DNA of 64,000 nucleotides from Catellatospora methionotrophica (GCF_011297335.1 NZ_JAAOTJ010000001.1:558001-622000), one strand, 5' to 3'. Positions 35,726 through 45,332 are shown, numbered from the stretch's first letter. Notes: generated by a model from the sequence alone, not told the origin. Translations and numbers: made by a program.

Positions 35726-36391
35726 CTACTTCGCGGCGGGCGAGGTGTATCCGACGACGCCGGACTCCCAGTTGCCGTGCAGCACGTGGGTCACCTTGTT
35801 CGACTGGTTGCCGCCGACCACGTAGTGGTTGCCGTCGGTGCTGGTGTCCTCGTACGACGTGACGATCGCGACGTGGTCGATGACGCCGTCGGACTCCCAG
35901 TCGTAGACCGCCGCGTCACCCTTGCGCGGCACGTAGCTCCTGCTGGTGTGCCAGGTGCCGTTGGTCTGGCCGTAGGTCTTGAAGCTGGACGCCAGCGCGT
36001 TCAGGCCGGTGTACTTCGCACCGCCCCAGTAGAACGCGAACTTGGCGAAGTCGGCGCACCAGGCCCGGGCCCGCCAGTTCACCGCGCCCCAGGACTTGGT
36101 GCCGTCGCGGTACATGTACCCGTCGGTGGTCTTGCCGCAGGTGCTGGCCGACGTGCCGTCCCTGCGGTCGTTGTTCGGGTCGGTCCAGAAGCCGGTGTAG
36201 AAGTTGCAGTTCGTGCCCGTCTCCGACAGCCGCGCCTTGACGTCGGCATTGGTGGACGTGAACTGCTCCCAGGCGATGTTGCCGACGTCGATGCCGAGCG
36301 CGGTGTCGGCGGCCTGCGCCGGGGTGGCCGCGCCGAACGCGGCGGCCGAGATGGCGACCGCCGCCACCAGCATCATGCGAATGGACTTCAT
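35726..36391 (-). CDS. Secreted CHAP-domain peptidoglycan hydrolase
   Basis: A 221-residue exported protein, probably a cell-wall amidase or endopeptidase. A Sec signal (MKSIRMMLVAAVAISAAAFG, cleavage near AQAAD) precedes a mature protein whose C-terminal half is a CHAP domain: WCADFAKFAFYWGG holds the catalytic Cys, and GVIDHVAIVTSY the His, followed by HYVVGGNQSNKV. The ATG at 36391 follows AGGGAG. The leader contains a 9+6-bp nested hairpin, and further upstream lie three direct repeats of SARP type, so the neighbouring SARP gene may control it. Confidence 0.88.
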   Translation of the reverse strand: MKSIRMMLVAAVAISAAAFGAATPAQAADTALGIDVGNIAWEQFTSTNADVKARLSETGTNCNFYTGFWTDPNNDRRDGTSASTCGKTTDGYMYRDGTKSWGAVNWRARAWCADFAKFAFYWGGAKYTGLNALASSFKTYGQTNGTWHTSRSYVPRKGDAAVYDWESDGVIDHVAIVTSYEDTSTDGNHYVVGGNQSNKVTHVLHGNWESGVVGYTSPAAK

Positions 36392-36404
36392 GCGGGATCT
36401 CCCT

Positions 36405-36444
36405 GTCCTCACCCTTGCCTCCGGCGTTCGGAGGTGGTGAGGAC
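36405..36444 (-). promoter_or_regulatory. Leader hairpin of the CHAP gene
   Basis: Outer arms GTCCTCACC (36405-36413) and GGTGAGGAC (36436-36444) with nested CCTCCG (36418-36423) and CGGAGG (36429-36434). In the minus-strand mRNA the structure ends directly before the Shine-Dalgarno AGGGAG. Confidence 0.6.
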
Positions 36445-36459
36445 GACTCTCGGCGGGCG

Positions 36460-36488
36460 GCCTTGGGCGCACCTTGGACGAACCTTGG
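36460..36488 (-). promoter_or_regulatory. Three SARP-style direct repeats with 11-bp period
   Basis: GCCTTGG (36460), ACCTTGG (36471) and ACCTTGG (36482) start exactly 11 bp apart: heptamers with 4-bp gaps. On the minus strand they read CCAAGGT, CCAAGGT, CCAAGGC. This is the architecture bound by SARP and OmpR-type winged helices. They lie 69-97 bp before the CHAP start. Confidence 0.7.
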
Positions 36489-36560
36489 GCCGGTGCGCCG
36501 ACCAGGGAGGACCGCGAGGGCACGGAGCCCCGCCCGCGGGCCGGGCGGGGCTCCGTGCCG

Positions 36561-38105
36561 TCACGGGCCGCCGCAGACGGTGACTCCGGCGACGTTGACC
36601 GCGGTCCAGGCCGCCTGCACGGTCTTGTGCTCGATCGAGCAGCTGCCGTAGAGGTCGGCCGCGGCGGCCAGGGTGTAGGCGCGCATGTTCGCGTACGACG
36701 TGGTGGACAGGGCGTAGACGTTCAGCGCCCGGTACCAGATCTTCTCGGCCTTGGCCCGGCCGATGCCGGTGACGTCGGCGGCCTTGCCGCAGAGCGGGCT
36801 GTAGCCGTACACCGTGGCGCCGGTGCCCTCGGCGAGGTTGAAGAAGAAGTGCTTGCCGACCCCGGCCGACACGTGCGGGTCGGCCGGCGGTGTGGCCACC
36901 GACCAGCAGCTGTGCGAGGAGCCGTCCAGTGACGGGTCGAACAGGTTGCCGAACGGCTCGCCGGTGCCGAAGATGTCGGCCTCCTCGCCGATCAGGTAGT
37001 CGCCGGGGTCGCCGGGCGCGGCGGCGTAGAACTCGACCATCGCGTCCCAGATGTCGCTGCTGGCCTCGTCGATGCCGCCGGCCTCTCCGCTGTAGACCAG
37101 GCCGACGATGGCGTCGGTGTACCCGTGGCCGAGTTCGTGCGCCAGGATGTCGGTCGAGGTCAGCGGGTGGACGTTGCCGATGCCGTCGCCGAAGGTCAGC
37201 TGCACGCCGTCGTAGAAGGCGTTGACGTAGTTGTTGCCGAAGTGGACCCGCGAGGTGATCCCGGCCCCGGTGCCGGTGCGCCCGGACCGGTTGTGCACGA
37301 ACTTGAAGTAGTCGTAGGTCTTGGCCGAGGCGAAGTGGGCGTCGGCGGCGGCGCTGGCCCGGTCGGTCGTGGTGTAGTTGCCCCACAGGTTGTCCGCGTC
37401 GGTGAACAGGACGCACGGCCCACTGGTGGCGTTGCGCATGTCGCAGGTGCGGTTGCCGCCGTGCGACGGGTCGATCATCTGGTAAGCCGTGCCTGACGGC
37501 GTCGTGTCGATACGCACCGGTCCGGCGTAGATCGTCCGTCCGGTGCCGAGCGCGGTCCGGATCTCGTCGTCGGTGGCGTAGACGGCGCCGGTCGCGGCGT
37601 CGGCGAGCACGTGCAGCCGGGACGGCGTCTGCCCGTCGGCGGCCCGGCCCTGGACCACGGTCTCCCAGGCCAGGCGGCCGCCGGTGGTCGCGTCGACGAT
37701 CAGTTCGGGCCGGCCGACCTCGGTGACGGTGCCGTGGAACGCGTCTCTCGCGGTCCGCGCCGCGACGGCGGCGGCGACCCGGGGTGTGCCGATGGCGGGC
37801 GGGACGGGCAGCGCGCCGTCGGTGCGCGTGGCGCGACCGGACGGGTCGAGGTGCACGACGGCGTCGCCGCCGCGTACGGGCAGCCCGTGCATGGTGCGGC
37901 GCAGGCGTACGTGGGCGCGCCCGTCGGGGTCGGTGACGGTGCGCAGGACAGTGTAGGTCTCGCCGGGCGGTGCGCCGAGCGCGGCCAGCGCGGCCGCGGC
38001 GGGGTCGGCGGTGCGGGCCGGTTCACCGGCCGCGGGTCCCGTGGGCAGGACGGCCGCGGCGATCGCCACGGTCGCCGCCACGGCAGCGGTGAGGGTGCGT
38101 CTCAT
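36561..38105 (-). CDS. Secreted M4 (thermolysin-like) metalloprotease
   Basis: A 514-residue extracellular zinc protease. It has a signal peptide (LTAAVAATVAIAAAVLPTG), an FTP/PepSY-type propeptide (MHGLPVRGGDAVVHLDPSG) and a mature M4 domain with zinc motif H323-E-L-G-H327 and the third ligand in GGIDEASSDIWDAMVEF. The M4 C-terminal helical half ends at VTVCGGP, with paired Cys in this half. The start is followed by MRRTL and its Shine-Dalgarno GGAGG lies in a small palindrome. It is divergent from the esterase gene. Function is nutrition-type protein degradation, by family. Confidence 0.92.
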   Translation of the reverse strand: MRRTLTAAVAATVAIAAAVLPTGPAAGEPARTADPAAAALAALGAPPGETYTVLRTVTDPDGRAHVRLRRTMHGLPVRGGDAVVHLDPSGRATRTDGALPVPPAIGTPRVAAAVAARTARDAFHGTVTEVGRPELIVDATTGGRLAWETVVQGRAADGQTPSRLHVLADAATGAVYATDDEIRTALGTGRTIYAGPVRIDTTPSGTAYQMIDPSHGGNRTCDMRNATSGPCVLFTDADNLWGNYTTTDRASAAADAHFASAKTYDYFKFVHNRSGRTGTGAGITSRVHFGNNYVNAFYDGVQLTFGDGIGNVHPLTSTDILAHELGHGYTDAIVGLVYSGEAGGIDEASSDIWDAMVEFYAAAPGDPGDYLIGEEADIFGTGEPFGNLFDPSLDGSSHSCWSVATPPADPHVSAGVGKHFFFNLAEGTGATVYGYSPLCGKAADVTGIGRAKAEKIWYRALNVYALSTTSYANMRAYTLAAAADLYGSCSIEHKTVQAAWTAVNVAGVTVCGGP

Positions 38106-38117
38106 GGAGTTCCTCCA
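38105..38117 (-). promoter_or_regulatory. Palindromic ribosome binding site of the M4 gene
   Basis: In the mRNA UGGAG-GAA-CUCCA: the Shine-Dalgarno GGAG can pair with CUCC directly before the AUG, forming a 5-bp stem with a three-base loop. It could lower initiation at low temperature or allow regulation. Confidence 0.45.
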
Positions 38118-38174
38118 GGCATGGCAGTGCCGATGATGCACTGATGTCTTTGTATATCGGAGGGCCCTCAATGA

Positions 38175-39425
<1,251 letters not shown>

Positions 39426-39514
39426 CGCGGCGGGCGAGGGTGTGCCCCACGCACGCCCTCGCCCGCTCCCCCACGGCTCGGCGACCGAGCGCGGACGGCC
39501 CGTACCATCGGGTC

Positions 39515-40630
39515 GTGCCCGGACTGTCCTTCTGGCGCGAGCCGCGCCCCGCGCCGGTCCCGCCGCGCGGCCGGGCCGACTACCTGCTCGCCGCCGCGCT
39601 GGTCGCGGCCACCGTGGCCGAGGGCCTGCTGCGGCCCGACCTCCCGATCGCCTCGCTGCTGCTGAGCGCGGCGTTCACGGCGACCCTGCCGTGGCGTCGC
39701 GAACGCCCGCTGCCGATGGTGCTGCTGGCGTTCGGGACCGGCGCGCTCGTGCCGCTGCTGACCCGCGACACGGTGCCCGACACGTACACGATGGTCTACC
39801 TGCTGCTGCTGCCGTATGCCGTGACGCGGTGGGGTGCGGGTCGCGAGATCGTGCTCGCGGCGGCCGGCATGCTCGGGTGCCTGGGGCTGTCGGCGGCGAC
39901 AGGCACGACCGGTCCGGCGGATTCGCTGGGCGGGCTCGCGGTCGTCGTGGCCGTCGCCGCGGCAGGGCTGGCACGGCGCTACCGCGTGCGGGCCCGCGTA
40001 CGCGAGCTGGAGCAGGTGAAGCTGCTGGAGCGGGAACGGCTGGCCCGCGACCTGCACGACACGGTCGCGCACCACGTGTCGGCGATGGCCATCCGGGCGC
40101 AGGCCGGGCTGGCCCTCGCGCCGACCAGGCCCGAGGCGGCGACCGAGGCGCTGCGGGTGATCGAGGCGGAGGCGTCGCGGGCGCTGGCGGAGATGCGCGG
40201 CATGGTCCGGGTGCTGCGCGAGGGCGAACCGGCGTCGTACGCCCCGGAGCCGGGGGCCGCGGACCTGCACCGACTGGCCGGTCACAACGGCGCGGGGCTG
40301 CCCGTCGACGTCGTGGTCGACGGGGACCTGGCGGCGCTGCCCGCCGCGCTGGGCGGTGCGCTGTACCGGATGGCGCAGGAGTCGGTCACCAACGCGCAGC
40401 GGCACGCGCGGCAGGCGACCCGGGTGCGGGTGCGGGTCAGTGTCGACGATGATGTGGTGCGGCTGCGGGTCGGCGACGACGGCGCACCGGCCAGGGACAC
40501 CGGCAGGGGGTACGGGTTGACCGGCATGAGCGAGCGCGCACGGCTGCTGGACGGGGTGCTGCGGGCCGGTCCCGATCCGGCCGGCGGCTGGACCGTCGCG
40601 GTCGAACTGCCGCTGGCGGGTGCGCGGTGA
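39515..40630 (+). CDS. Sensor histidine kinase (NarL-type partner)
   Basis: A 371-residue membrane kinase. About five hydrophobic helices occupy residues 20-155 (YLLAAALVAATVAEGLL onward), then a HisKA_3 domain with the phosphorylation site in LARDLHDTVAHHVSAMAI and an HATPase domain with the G-box in GYGLTGMSERARLLDG. The start is a GTG at 39515, where the protein becomes recognisable. It overlaps the response regulator start by four bases (GTGA), so the two form a coupled two-component system. The signal is unknown. Confidence 0.9.
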   Translation: MPGLSFWREPRPAPVPPRGRADYLLAAALVAATVAEGLLRPDLPIASLLLSAAFTATLPWRRERPLPMVLLAFGTGALVPLLTRDTVPDTYTMVYLLLLPYAVTRWGAGREIVLAAAGMLGCLGLSAATGTTGPADSLGGLAVVVAVAAAGLARRYRVRARVRELEQVKLLERERLARDLHDTVAHHVSAMAIRAQAGLALAPTRPEAATEALRVIEAEASRALAEMRGMVRVLREGEPASYAPEPGAADLHRLAGHNGAGLPVDVVVDGDLAALPAALGGALYRMAQESVTNAQRHARQATRVRVRVSVDDDVVRLRVGDDGAPARDTGRGYGLTGMSERARLLDGVLRAGPDPAGGWTVAVELPLAGAR

Positions 40631-41295
40631 ACGTCCGGGTGCTGGTCGCCGACGACCAGGAGCTGGTCCGCACCGGGCTGGCGATGATCCTGGACGCCCA
40701 GCCCCGCGTCGAGGTTGTCGCCACGGCCGCCGACGGGCGGGAGGCGGTGCGGCTGGCCGAGCGGCTGCGCCCGGACGTGTGCCTGCTCGACGTGCGGATG
40801 CCGGTGCTGGACGGGATCGCCGCGACCCGGCAGCTGGCCGGGCCGGAGGTCGCCCGCCCGCTGGCGGTCGTCGTCATCACCACGTTCGACCTGGACGAGT
40901 ACGTGTACGGGGCGCTGCGCGCCGGGGCGCGCGGTTTCCTGCTCAAGGACGCCGGACCGGCGCTGCTCAGCCAGGCGGTGCACGCCGCCGCCCGGGGCGA
41001 CGCGCTGATCGCCCCGAGCGTGACGACGCGGCTGCTGAGCGCCTTCGCCCGGCACGACCCCGCCACGCCGCGCCGCCAACCACTGGAGGCGCTGACCGAC
41101 CGGGAGGAGCAGGTGCTGTCCGCACTGGCCGCCGGGCGCACCAACACCGAGGTCGCGGCGGAGCTGTTCATCAGCCTCAGCACCGTGAAGACGCACGTGG
41201 GCAGCCTGATGACCAAGCTCGGGGTGCGCAACCGGGTCGAGGCGGCGATCTGGGCATACGAGACCGGCCGGGCGGGTCATAGTACCAAAGGATGA
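40627..41295 (+). CDS. NarL/LuxR-family response regulator
   Basis: A 222-residue regulator. The receiver domain begins VRVLVADDQELVRTGL with the phospho-accepting Asp in VCLLDVRMPVLDG and the Lys in FLLKDAGP. A C-terminal LuxR helix-turn-helix follows (LTDREEQVLSALAAGRTNTEV; STVKTHVGSLMTKLGVRNR). It starts with GTG inside the kinase stop. A DUF2306 membrane gene follows 67 bp later and may be a target. Both are typical for this two-component class in actinomycetes. Confidence 0.93.
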   Translation: MNVRVLVADDQELVRTGLAMILDAQPRVEVVATAADGREAVRLAERLRPDVCLLDVRMPVLDGIAATRQLAGPEVARPLAVVVITTFDLDEYVYGALRAGARGFLLKDAGPALLSQAVHAAARGDALIAPSVTTRLLSAFARHDPATPRRQPLEALTDREEQVLSALAAGRTNTEVAAELFISLSTVKTHVGSLMTKLGVRNRVEAAIWAYETGRAGHSTKG

Positions 41296-41362
41296 CCGGG
41301 GCGGCGATCCCCGGCCTGAAGGGCGATGAAGCGGCCCTGCCCCCGGCCGCACCATCGACGGC

Positions 41363-42028
41363 GTGACCAAACGTTCTCGCCTTGTTCCGTACGCGCTGAT
41401 CGCCCTCAGCCTGATCCCGGTCGCGGCCGGGGCCTTCCGGGTGACCTCACTGGCCACCGGGGCCCCGATCGACGACGGCAACGCGCGGTTCTTCGCCGAC
41501 CCGGTGCCGGTGGTGCTCCACATCGCCGGCGCGACCGTGTACTGCCTGGTCGGCGCGTTCCAGTTCGACGCCGTGCTGCGCCGGCGGCGGCCGGGCCGGC
41601 ACCGTGCCGCCGGGCGGGTCCTGATCCCGTGCGGCCTGGTCGCCGCGCTGTCGGGGATGTGGATGGCGGTCGCCTACGAACTGCCGCCCATCGACGGACC
41701 CGGGGTGATGCTGCTGCGGCTGGTGTTCGGCGGCGGCATGGCGGCGGCGATCGTGCTGGGTCTGCTGGCCGTGCGGCGGCGCGATTTCACCGCGCACCGG
41801 GCCTGGATGATGCGGGGGTACGCGATCGGGCTGGCGGCGGGCACCCAGGCGTTCACCCACCTGCCCCTGCTGCTGACCGGTGACGAGCCGGGCAGGCTGG
41901 GCCGGTTCACCGCGATGGCGGCCGGGTGGCTGATCAACCTGGCGGTCGCGGAGTGGTTCATCCGCCGTGCCGGTCGCCGTCCGATGCGGACCAGGGCCGA
42001 CGAACCGGTGGCCCTGCCGGTGGGCTGA
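41363..42028 (+). CDS. DUF2306 membrane protein
   Basis: A 221-residue integral membrane protein of the DUF2306 family with about six helices (LVPYALIALSLIPVAAGAF; PVVLHIAGATVYCLVGAFQF; GRVLIPCGLVAALSGMWMAV; MLLRLVFGGGMAAAIVLGLLAV). The conserved RAHRAWM-type motif appears as FTAHRAWMMRGYAIGLAAGTQAF. It starts with GTG and lies just behind the two-component pair, as in many actinomycetes, which suggests that this system controls it. Function is unknown. Confidence 0.85.
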   Translation: MTKRSRLVPYALIALSLIPVAAGAFRVTSLATGAPIDDGNARFFADPVPVVLHIAGATVYCLVGAFQFDAVLRRRRPGRHRAAGRVLIPCGLVAALSGMWMAVAYELPPIDGPGVMLLRLVFGGGMAAAIVLGLLAVRRRDFTAHRAWMMRGYAIGLAAGTQAFTHLPLLLTGDEPGRLGRFTAMAAGWLINLAVAEWFIRRAGRRPMRTRADEPVALPVG

Positions 42029-42064
42029 GCGCGAGCGGCGCGGGCTTGTCCACGGGCAGCGGCG

Positions 42065-42270
42065 CTACGGCTGCGGGCGGCGTCTGGCCAGATGCGCGGT
42101 GATGTCGGCGTCGATCTCGACCGTGTCCGGCAGGACCCGCAGGATCCGCTGGTACACCTGCTCCTGGTCGGCGGGCGGCAACATCAGGTCGAAGAGCTCC
42201 ACGGGATACCCGGCCGGAACCTCTCGTAGGCCTGGGCCATGGCTCCGAAGCTCAGTGCGCGTACGGGCAT
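42065..42270 (-). pseudogene. SAM-dependent methyltransferase relic with internal deletion
   Basis: The minus strand begins MPVRALSFGAMAQAYERFRP, a typical N-terminus of a type 11 methyltransferase. It changes frame at RPGYPVELFDL, skips the whole SAM-binding core and resumes at the C-terminal end LPPADQEQVYQRILRVLP followed by DTVEIDADITAHLARR and a stop. A full protein would have about 250 residues; under 70 codons remain. It cannot be functional. Confidence 0.75.
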
Positions 42271-42474
42271 GGCGAGCATCGTGGCACGGTTCGCGCCACC
42301 GGGCTCGCCCTTTACGCCAGCTGACCACCGCACACACGGCAGTCCGCCATATAGCAGATAACCACCTACCTGGGAGTATTCATTCATGTGATTGCTCTAC
42401 CGGCGGTGGTCGCGGCAGGCCTACCGTGTAGTTACAGAAGGTGATCTGACCTGATCGTCGCGCTGGAGGTCGCC

Positions 42475-42846
42475 ATGCGTCGCCTGCTCACCACCGCCGC
42501 CCTGACCGTGGGACTGGTGCTCGTCGCCGCCCCCGCCTACGCCTTCGCCCACAACCGGGTCACCAACCCGTGGGCGCACACCGTCCTGGACCTGCTGACC
42601 CTGGCCGTCGTGCTGTCACCGATCGTGACGGCCTTCGCCTGGGGCCCGCAGCGCCGCGGCCAGATGCTCGCCCTGATCGCCCTCGTGCAACTGCCGGTCG
42701 CGATCATCGCGTTCGTCCCGATCATCGACCCGGTGCTGCACGCGGTCCTGTTCGTGGCGGCACTGGCACTGACCGGCACGTCGCTGTGGCTGGTCCGCCG
42801 GCACCCGGCAGCCGTCCCGGCCCCGGCGGCCACGGACGGCAGGTAA
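42475..42846 (+). CDS. Small membrane protein, unknown
   Basis: A 123-residue protein with a signal-like N-terminus (RLLTTAALTVGLVLVAAPAYAFA) and three further hydrophobic stretches (TVLDLLTLAVVLSPIVTAFA; MLALIALVQLPVAIIAFVPII; VLHAVLFVAALALTGTSLWLV). GGAGGTCGCC precedes the ATG. It converges with the DoxX gene, with a hairpin between them. No family is recognised and no function is proposed. Confidence 0.72.
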   Translation: MRRLLTTAALTVGLVLVAAPAYAFAHNRVTNPWAHTVLDLLTLAVVLSPIVTAFAWGPQRRGQMLALIALVQLPVAIIAFVPIIDPVLHAVLFVAALALTGTSLWLVRRHPAAVPAPAATDGR

Positions 42847-42891
42847 CCGGCTTCACCAGAGCGCTGCTCTCCTTCCCCCGGGCAGCGCCCG

Positions 42892-42923
42892 GCGGCCCGC
42901 CGGCCTCACGGCCTGCGGGCCGC
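42892..42923. terminator. Hairpin between convergent genes
   Basis: GCGGCCCGC (42892-42900) pairs with GCGGGCCGC (42915-42923) around a 14-base loop, between the small membrane gene and doxX. Confidence 0.5.
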
Positions 42924-42995
42924 AGTCGTGTCATCCCGTCGGCGGCCCGCAGCCCGGCCGCCGTCGCGTACGTCCCCGCACCGTCACGCCGTGGC

Positions 42996-43379
42996 TCAAC
43001 CGGCGAAGGCGTACGGGCCGAACCGGCCCCAGGCCACGAAGACGGCCATGGCGAGGTAGACGAGGTCGACGATGATCGTGGCCCGCTCGCCCCGGCGCCA
43101 CCGCATGATCGCGGCCCCGGTGAAGAGCAGCGCCACGCAGGTCGCGGTCACCGGCACCAGGACCGGCACGATGTCGAGGACGGCGGGCAGCGTCAGCCCG
43201 ATGGCGGCCAGCAGCTCCAGCGACCCGATGACGCGCAGCGCGGCCGGGCTGAAGTCCAGGACCCACTGTCCGGCGTGGCCGACCGCAGCGATCTTCTCGC
43301 GCGGGACGAACATTTTCGAGGTGCTGACCAGCAGCACTGCGGCGAGGATTCCGGTGACGACCCACAAGGTGACGTTCAT
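42996..43379 (-). CDS. DoxX-family membrane protein, ECF41 target
   Basis: A 127-residue protein with four predicted helices and the DoxX-type pattern (FSPAALRVIGSLELLAAIGLTLP; RRGERATIIVDLVYLAMAVFVAWG). Start at 43379 (MNVTLW). DoxX, carboxymuconolactone decarboxylase or oxidoreductase genes are the usual targets of ECF41 sigma factors; here the sigma gene is divergent and the doxX promoter carries TGTCACA-N16-CATC at the correct spacing. Likely role in redox or thiosulfate-type stress, not proven. Confidence 0.87.
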   Translation of the reverse strand: MNVTLWVVTGILAAVLLVSTSKMFVPREKIAAVGHAGQWVLDFSPAALRVIGSLELLAAIGLTLPAVLDIVPVLVPVTATCVALLFTGAAIMRWRRGERATIIVDLVYLAMAVFVAWGRFGPYAFAG

Positions 43380-43388
43380 GCCCCTGTA

Positions 43389-43415
43389 GATGCCGGCCGC
43401 CCGGACACTGTGACA
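43389..43415 (-). promoter_or_regulatory. ECF41 promoter of doxX (TGTCACA-N16-CATC)
   Basis: On the minus strand TGTCACA (43415-43409), 16 bp and CATC (43392-43389), about 10 bp before the doxX start. It matches the ECF41 consensus TGTCACA-N16-CGTC except for one base in the -10. Confidence 0.75.
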
Positions 43416-43449
43416 GCGGCGAGCAGTGACCTGGACCACTCGCATGGGA

Positions 43450-43476
43450 TGTCACACGGCGGCGGTGAGCGGCGTC
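43450..43476 (+). promoter_or_regulatory. ECF41 promoter of the sigma gene (TGTCACA-N16-CGTC)
   Basis: TGTCACA (43450-43456), 16 bp, CGTC (43473-43476): an exact match to the ECF41 consensus, 37 bp upstream of the ATG. Indicates autoregulation. Confidence 0.85.
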
Positions 43477-43513
43477 TGGTGTGTTGCATGGTCGGCAACG
43501 CGAGGAGTCACCG

Positions 43514-44392
43514 ATGAACGACAGCACCGATGCTTTCGTGGCCCACCGGAACCTGCTGTTCACGGTCGCCTACGAGATGCTCGGCTCGGCCGCCGACGCC
43601 GAGGACGTCCTGCAGGAGACATGGCTGCGCTGGTCCGGCGTCGACGTCGACACCGTCGACGAGCCACGGGCGTACCTGGTGCGGATCACGACGCGGCTCG
43701 CGCTCACCCGGCTGCGCACCCTGCGCCGCCGCAAGGAGTCCTACATCGGCACGTGGCTGCCCGAGCCGCTGGTCACCGCGGCCGATGTGGCCGACGACGT
43801 CGCACTGGCCGAGAGCGTCTCGATGGCGATGCTGCTGGTCCTGGAGACCCTGACGCCCACCGAACGGGCGGTGTTCGTGCTGCGGGAGGTGTTCGACCTC
43901 GGATACGACGAGATCGCCGCCGCCGTCGACAGGAATCCGGCAGCCGTCCGCCAGATCGCGCACCGGGCCCGTTCGCACGTGGCGGCGCGCAGGCCGCGAG
44001 GCGCGGTCCCGCCGGCCCAGGCCCGTGGCGTGATCCAGGCCTTCCAGCACGCCACCGAGACCGGTGACCTGCAAGGCCTGCTCGACGTGCTGGCCCCCGA
44101 CGTCGTCCTGCTCGCCGACGGCGGCGGGGTCAAGCAGGCCGTGCTGCGGCCCATCCTCGGTGCGGACAAGGTCGCCCGGCTGCTGCTCGGCGGTGCGGTC
44201 AAGGTGGACCAGACGGCGACGCTGCGGCCCGTGGAGATCAACGGCTCGCCCGCACTGCTCGTCCTGTTCGACGGCGAGATCGACACCGTGCTGGCGGTAC
44301 GCGTCGCAGACGGCCTCATCACGGGCCTGTACGCGGTACGCAACCCGGCTAAGCTGTCCCACGTGAACCGGGAGACGTCCATCAGCCGCTGA
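43514..44392 (+). CDS. sigJ: ECF41 sigma factor with SnoaL-like C-terminal domain
   Basis: A 292-residue sigma factor. Region 2 is YEMLGSAADAEDVLQETWLRW; region 4 LTPTERAVFVLREVFDLGYDEIA. The linker motif WLPEPL and the C-terminal motifs DGGGVK and NPAKL correspond to the WLPEP, DGGGR and NPDKL signatures of ECF41. The SnoaL-like C-terminal domain regulates these sigmas in place of an anti-sigma factor. The ATG at 43514 follows AGGAG; a longer frame from 43481 lacks one. Both it and the divergent doxX have ECF41 promoters. Confidence 0.95.
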   Translation: MNDSTDAFVAHRNLLFTVAYEMLGSAADAEDVLQETWLRWSGVDVDTVDEPRAYLVRITTRLALTRLRTLRRRKESYIGTWLPEPLVTAADVADDVALAESVSMAMLLVLETLTPTERAVFVLREVFDLGYDEIAAAVDRNPAAVRQIAHRARSHVAARRPRGAVPPAQARGVIQAFQHATETGDLQGLLDVLAPDVVLLADGGGVKQAVLRPILGADKVARLLLGGAVKVDQTATLRPVEINGSPALLVLFDGEIDTVLAVRVADGLITGLYAVRNPAKLSHVNRETSISR

Positions 44393-44501
44393 CAGCGGCT
44401 GCGGCTCGGGATCACCGCCGGCGCGGTGCCGGCGTCGTGCCGCCGCGATTGCGCCCACCGGAGCACCGCGAGCCGCGATGATGGTGTCGGAGGAGGTGGC
44501 C

Positions 44502-44810
44502 GTGTCGATCGGTCAGGGCATGCTCCGGGTGACGCTGGCCTACCCGTCGCTCACCAGGCGGTACCGGACGAGCACACCGCAGCTGAGCGTCGACGGCGTG
44601 GATCAGCTCGTCGAGGGCTGGGGCACGCACACGCTGGCCGTCGCCGCGGGGCCGCACCGGATCGCGGTGCGGCTCGTCCCGCCGAGGGGTGAGCCGTTCG
44701 GCCAGGCCGAGGCGAGCGCCGTCGTCGAACTGGGCGGGCAGACCGCGGTGGACTACCGGGCGTCCCGCTTCCATCGCCGCGGCAGGATCACGATCGCGCG
44801 AACGGTGTAG
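44502..44810 (+). CDS. Small hypothetical protein
   Basis: A 102-residue protein starting at a GTG with GGAGGAGGTGG directly upstream (MSIGQGMLRVTL). It looks all-beta, with short strands and Gly turns (YPSLTRRYRTSTPQLSVDG; WGTHTLAVAAGPHRIAVRLVPP; ASAVVELGGQTAVDYRASRF). A PEGA-like or immunoglobulin-like fold is possible. No signal peptide is present. It is a single gene between the ECF41 sigma gene and the acetyltransferase relic. Confidence 0.65.
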   Translation: MSIGQGMLRVTLAYPSLTRRYRTSTPQLSVDGVDQLVEGWGTHTLAVAAGPHRIAVRLVPPRGEPFGQAEASAVVELGGQTAVDYRASRFHRRGRITIARTV

Positions 44811-44938
44811 CCGGGACCGGGCCGCGCCGGACCTGGCCGCGATTTCGGGGAAATTCACCGGATCTCGTGCCGGGTCACCGCTGGACTGGCGCGCGCCACC
44901 ACGGGTCGTGGTGGCGGCACCCCGGAGAGGCGGCGGCA

Positions 44939-45215
44939 ATGGAGATCCGTTCCACGTCCGACCAGGACCTGAAGGTCTTCGTGGCCGCTACCTGCTGACC
45001 GTCCGGGACGGCCGGGCCGCCTGCGTCCCCACGGACCGCGAGCCCGACCTTTCCCTGGACGTACGCGAGCTGGGCGCGGTCTACCTCGGTGGCACCGCCC
45101 CGAGCGCGCTCGTACGGGCCGGGCACGTACGGGCCCACCGGGCGGGCGCGCGGCCGCCGAGGCCGACGACCTGTTCCGCACCGACCGGCCGCCGCACTGC
45201 CTGCACTGGTTCTGA
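44939..45215 (+). pseudogene. Eis-like GNAT acetyltransferase relic with internal deletion
   Basis: The ribosome binding site (GGAGAGG) and N-terminus MEIRSTSDQDLKVFV of an Eis-type N-acetyltransferase are intact. After 15 codons the frame changes and only the C-terminal sterol-carrier-like domain remains: GRYLLTVRDGRAACVPTD and EPDLSLDVRELGAVYLGG. A further frameshift then gives the terminal block ADDLFRTDRPPHCLHWF and the stop at 45213-45215. A full Eis protein has about 400 residues, so both acetyltransferase domains are lost. Confidence 0.78.
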
Positions 45216-45250
45216 CGGCTGACGGGACGGCGGCTGCCGGAGACGGCGGG

Positions 45251-45283
45251 ACCGGTGCCGCGCCGTGACGGCGCGGCACCGGT
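45251..45283. terminator. Terminator after the M4/M28 protease gene
   Basis: ACCGGTGCCGCGCC (45251-45264), a five-base loop and exact 14-bp complement (45270-45283), 50 bp beyond the stop of the minus-strand protease gene. Confidence 0.85.
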
Positions 45284-45332
45284 GGGCGGCCTCCCTGTAC
45301 GGCTCACGCCAGGGGCGACCGGCTCCGACCCG

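Noticed and set aside
44416-44434. 7-bp hairpin after the ECF41 sigma gene as a terminator
   Set aside because: The stem is short for a GC-rich genome and has no supporting feature.
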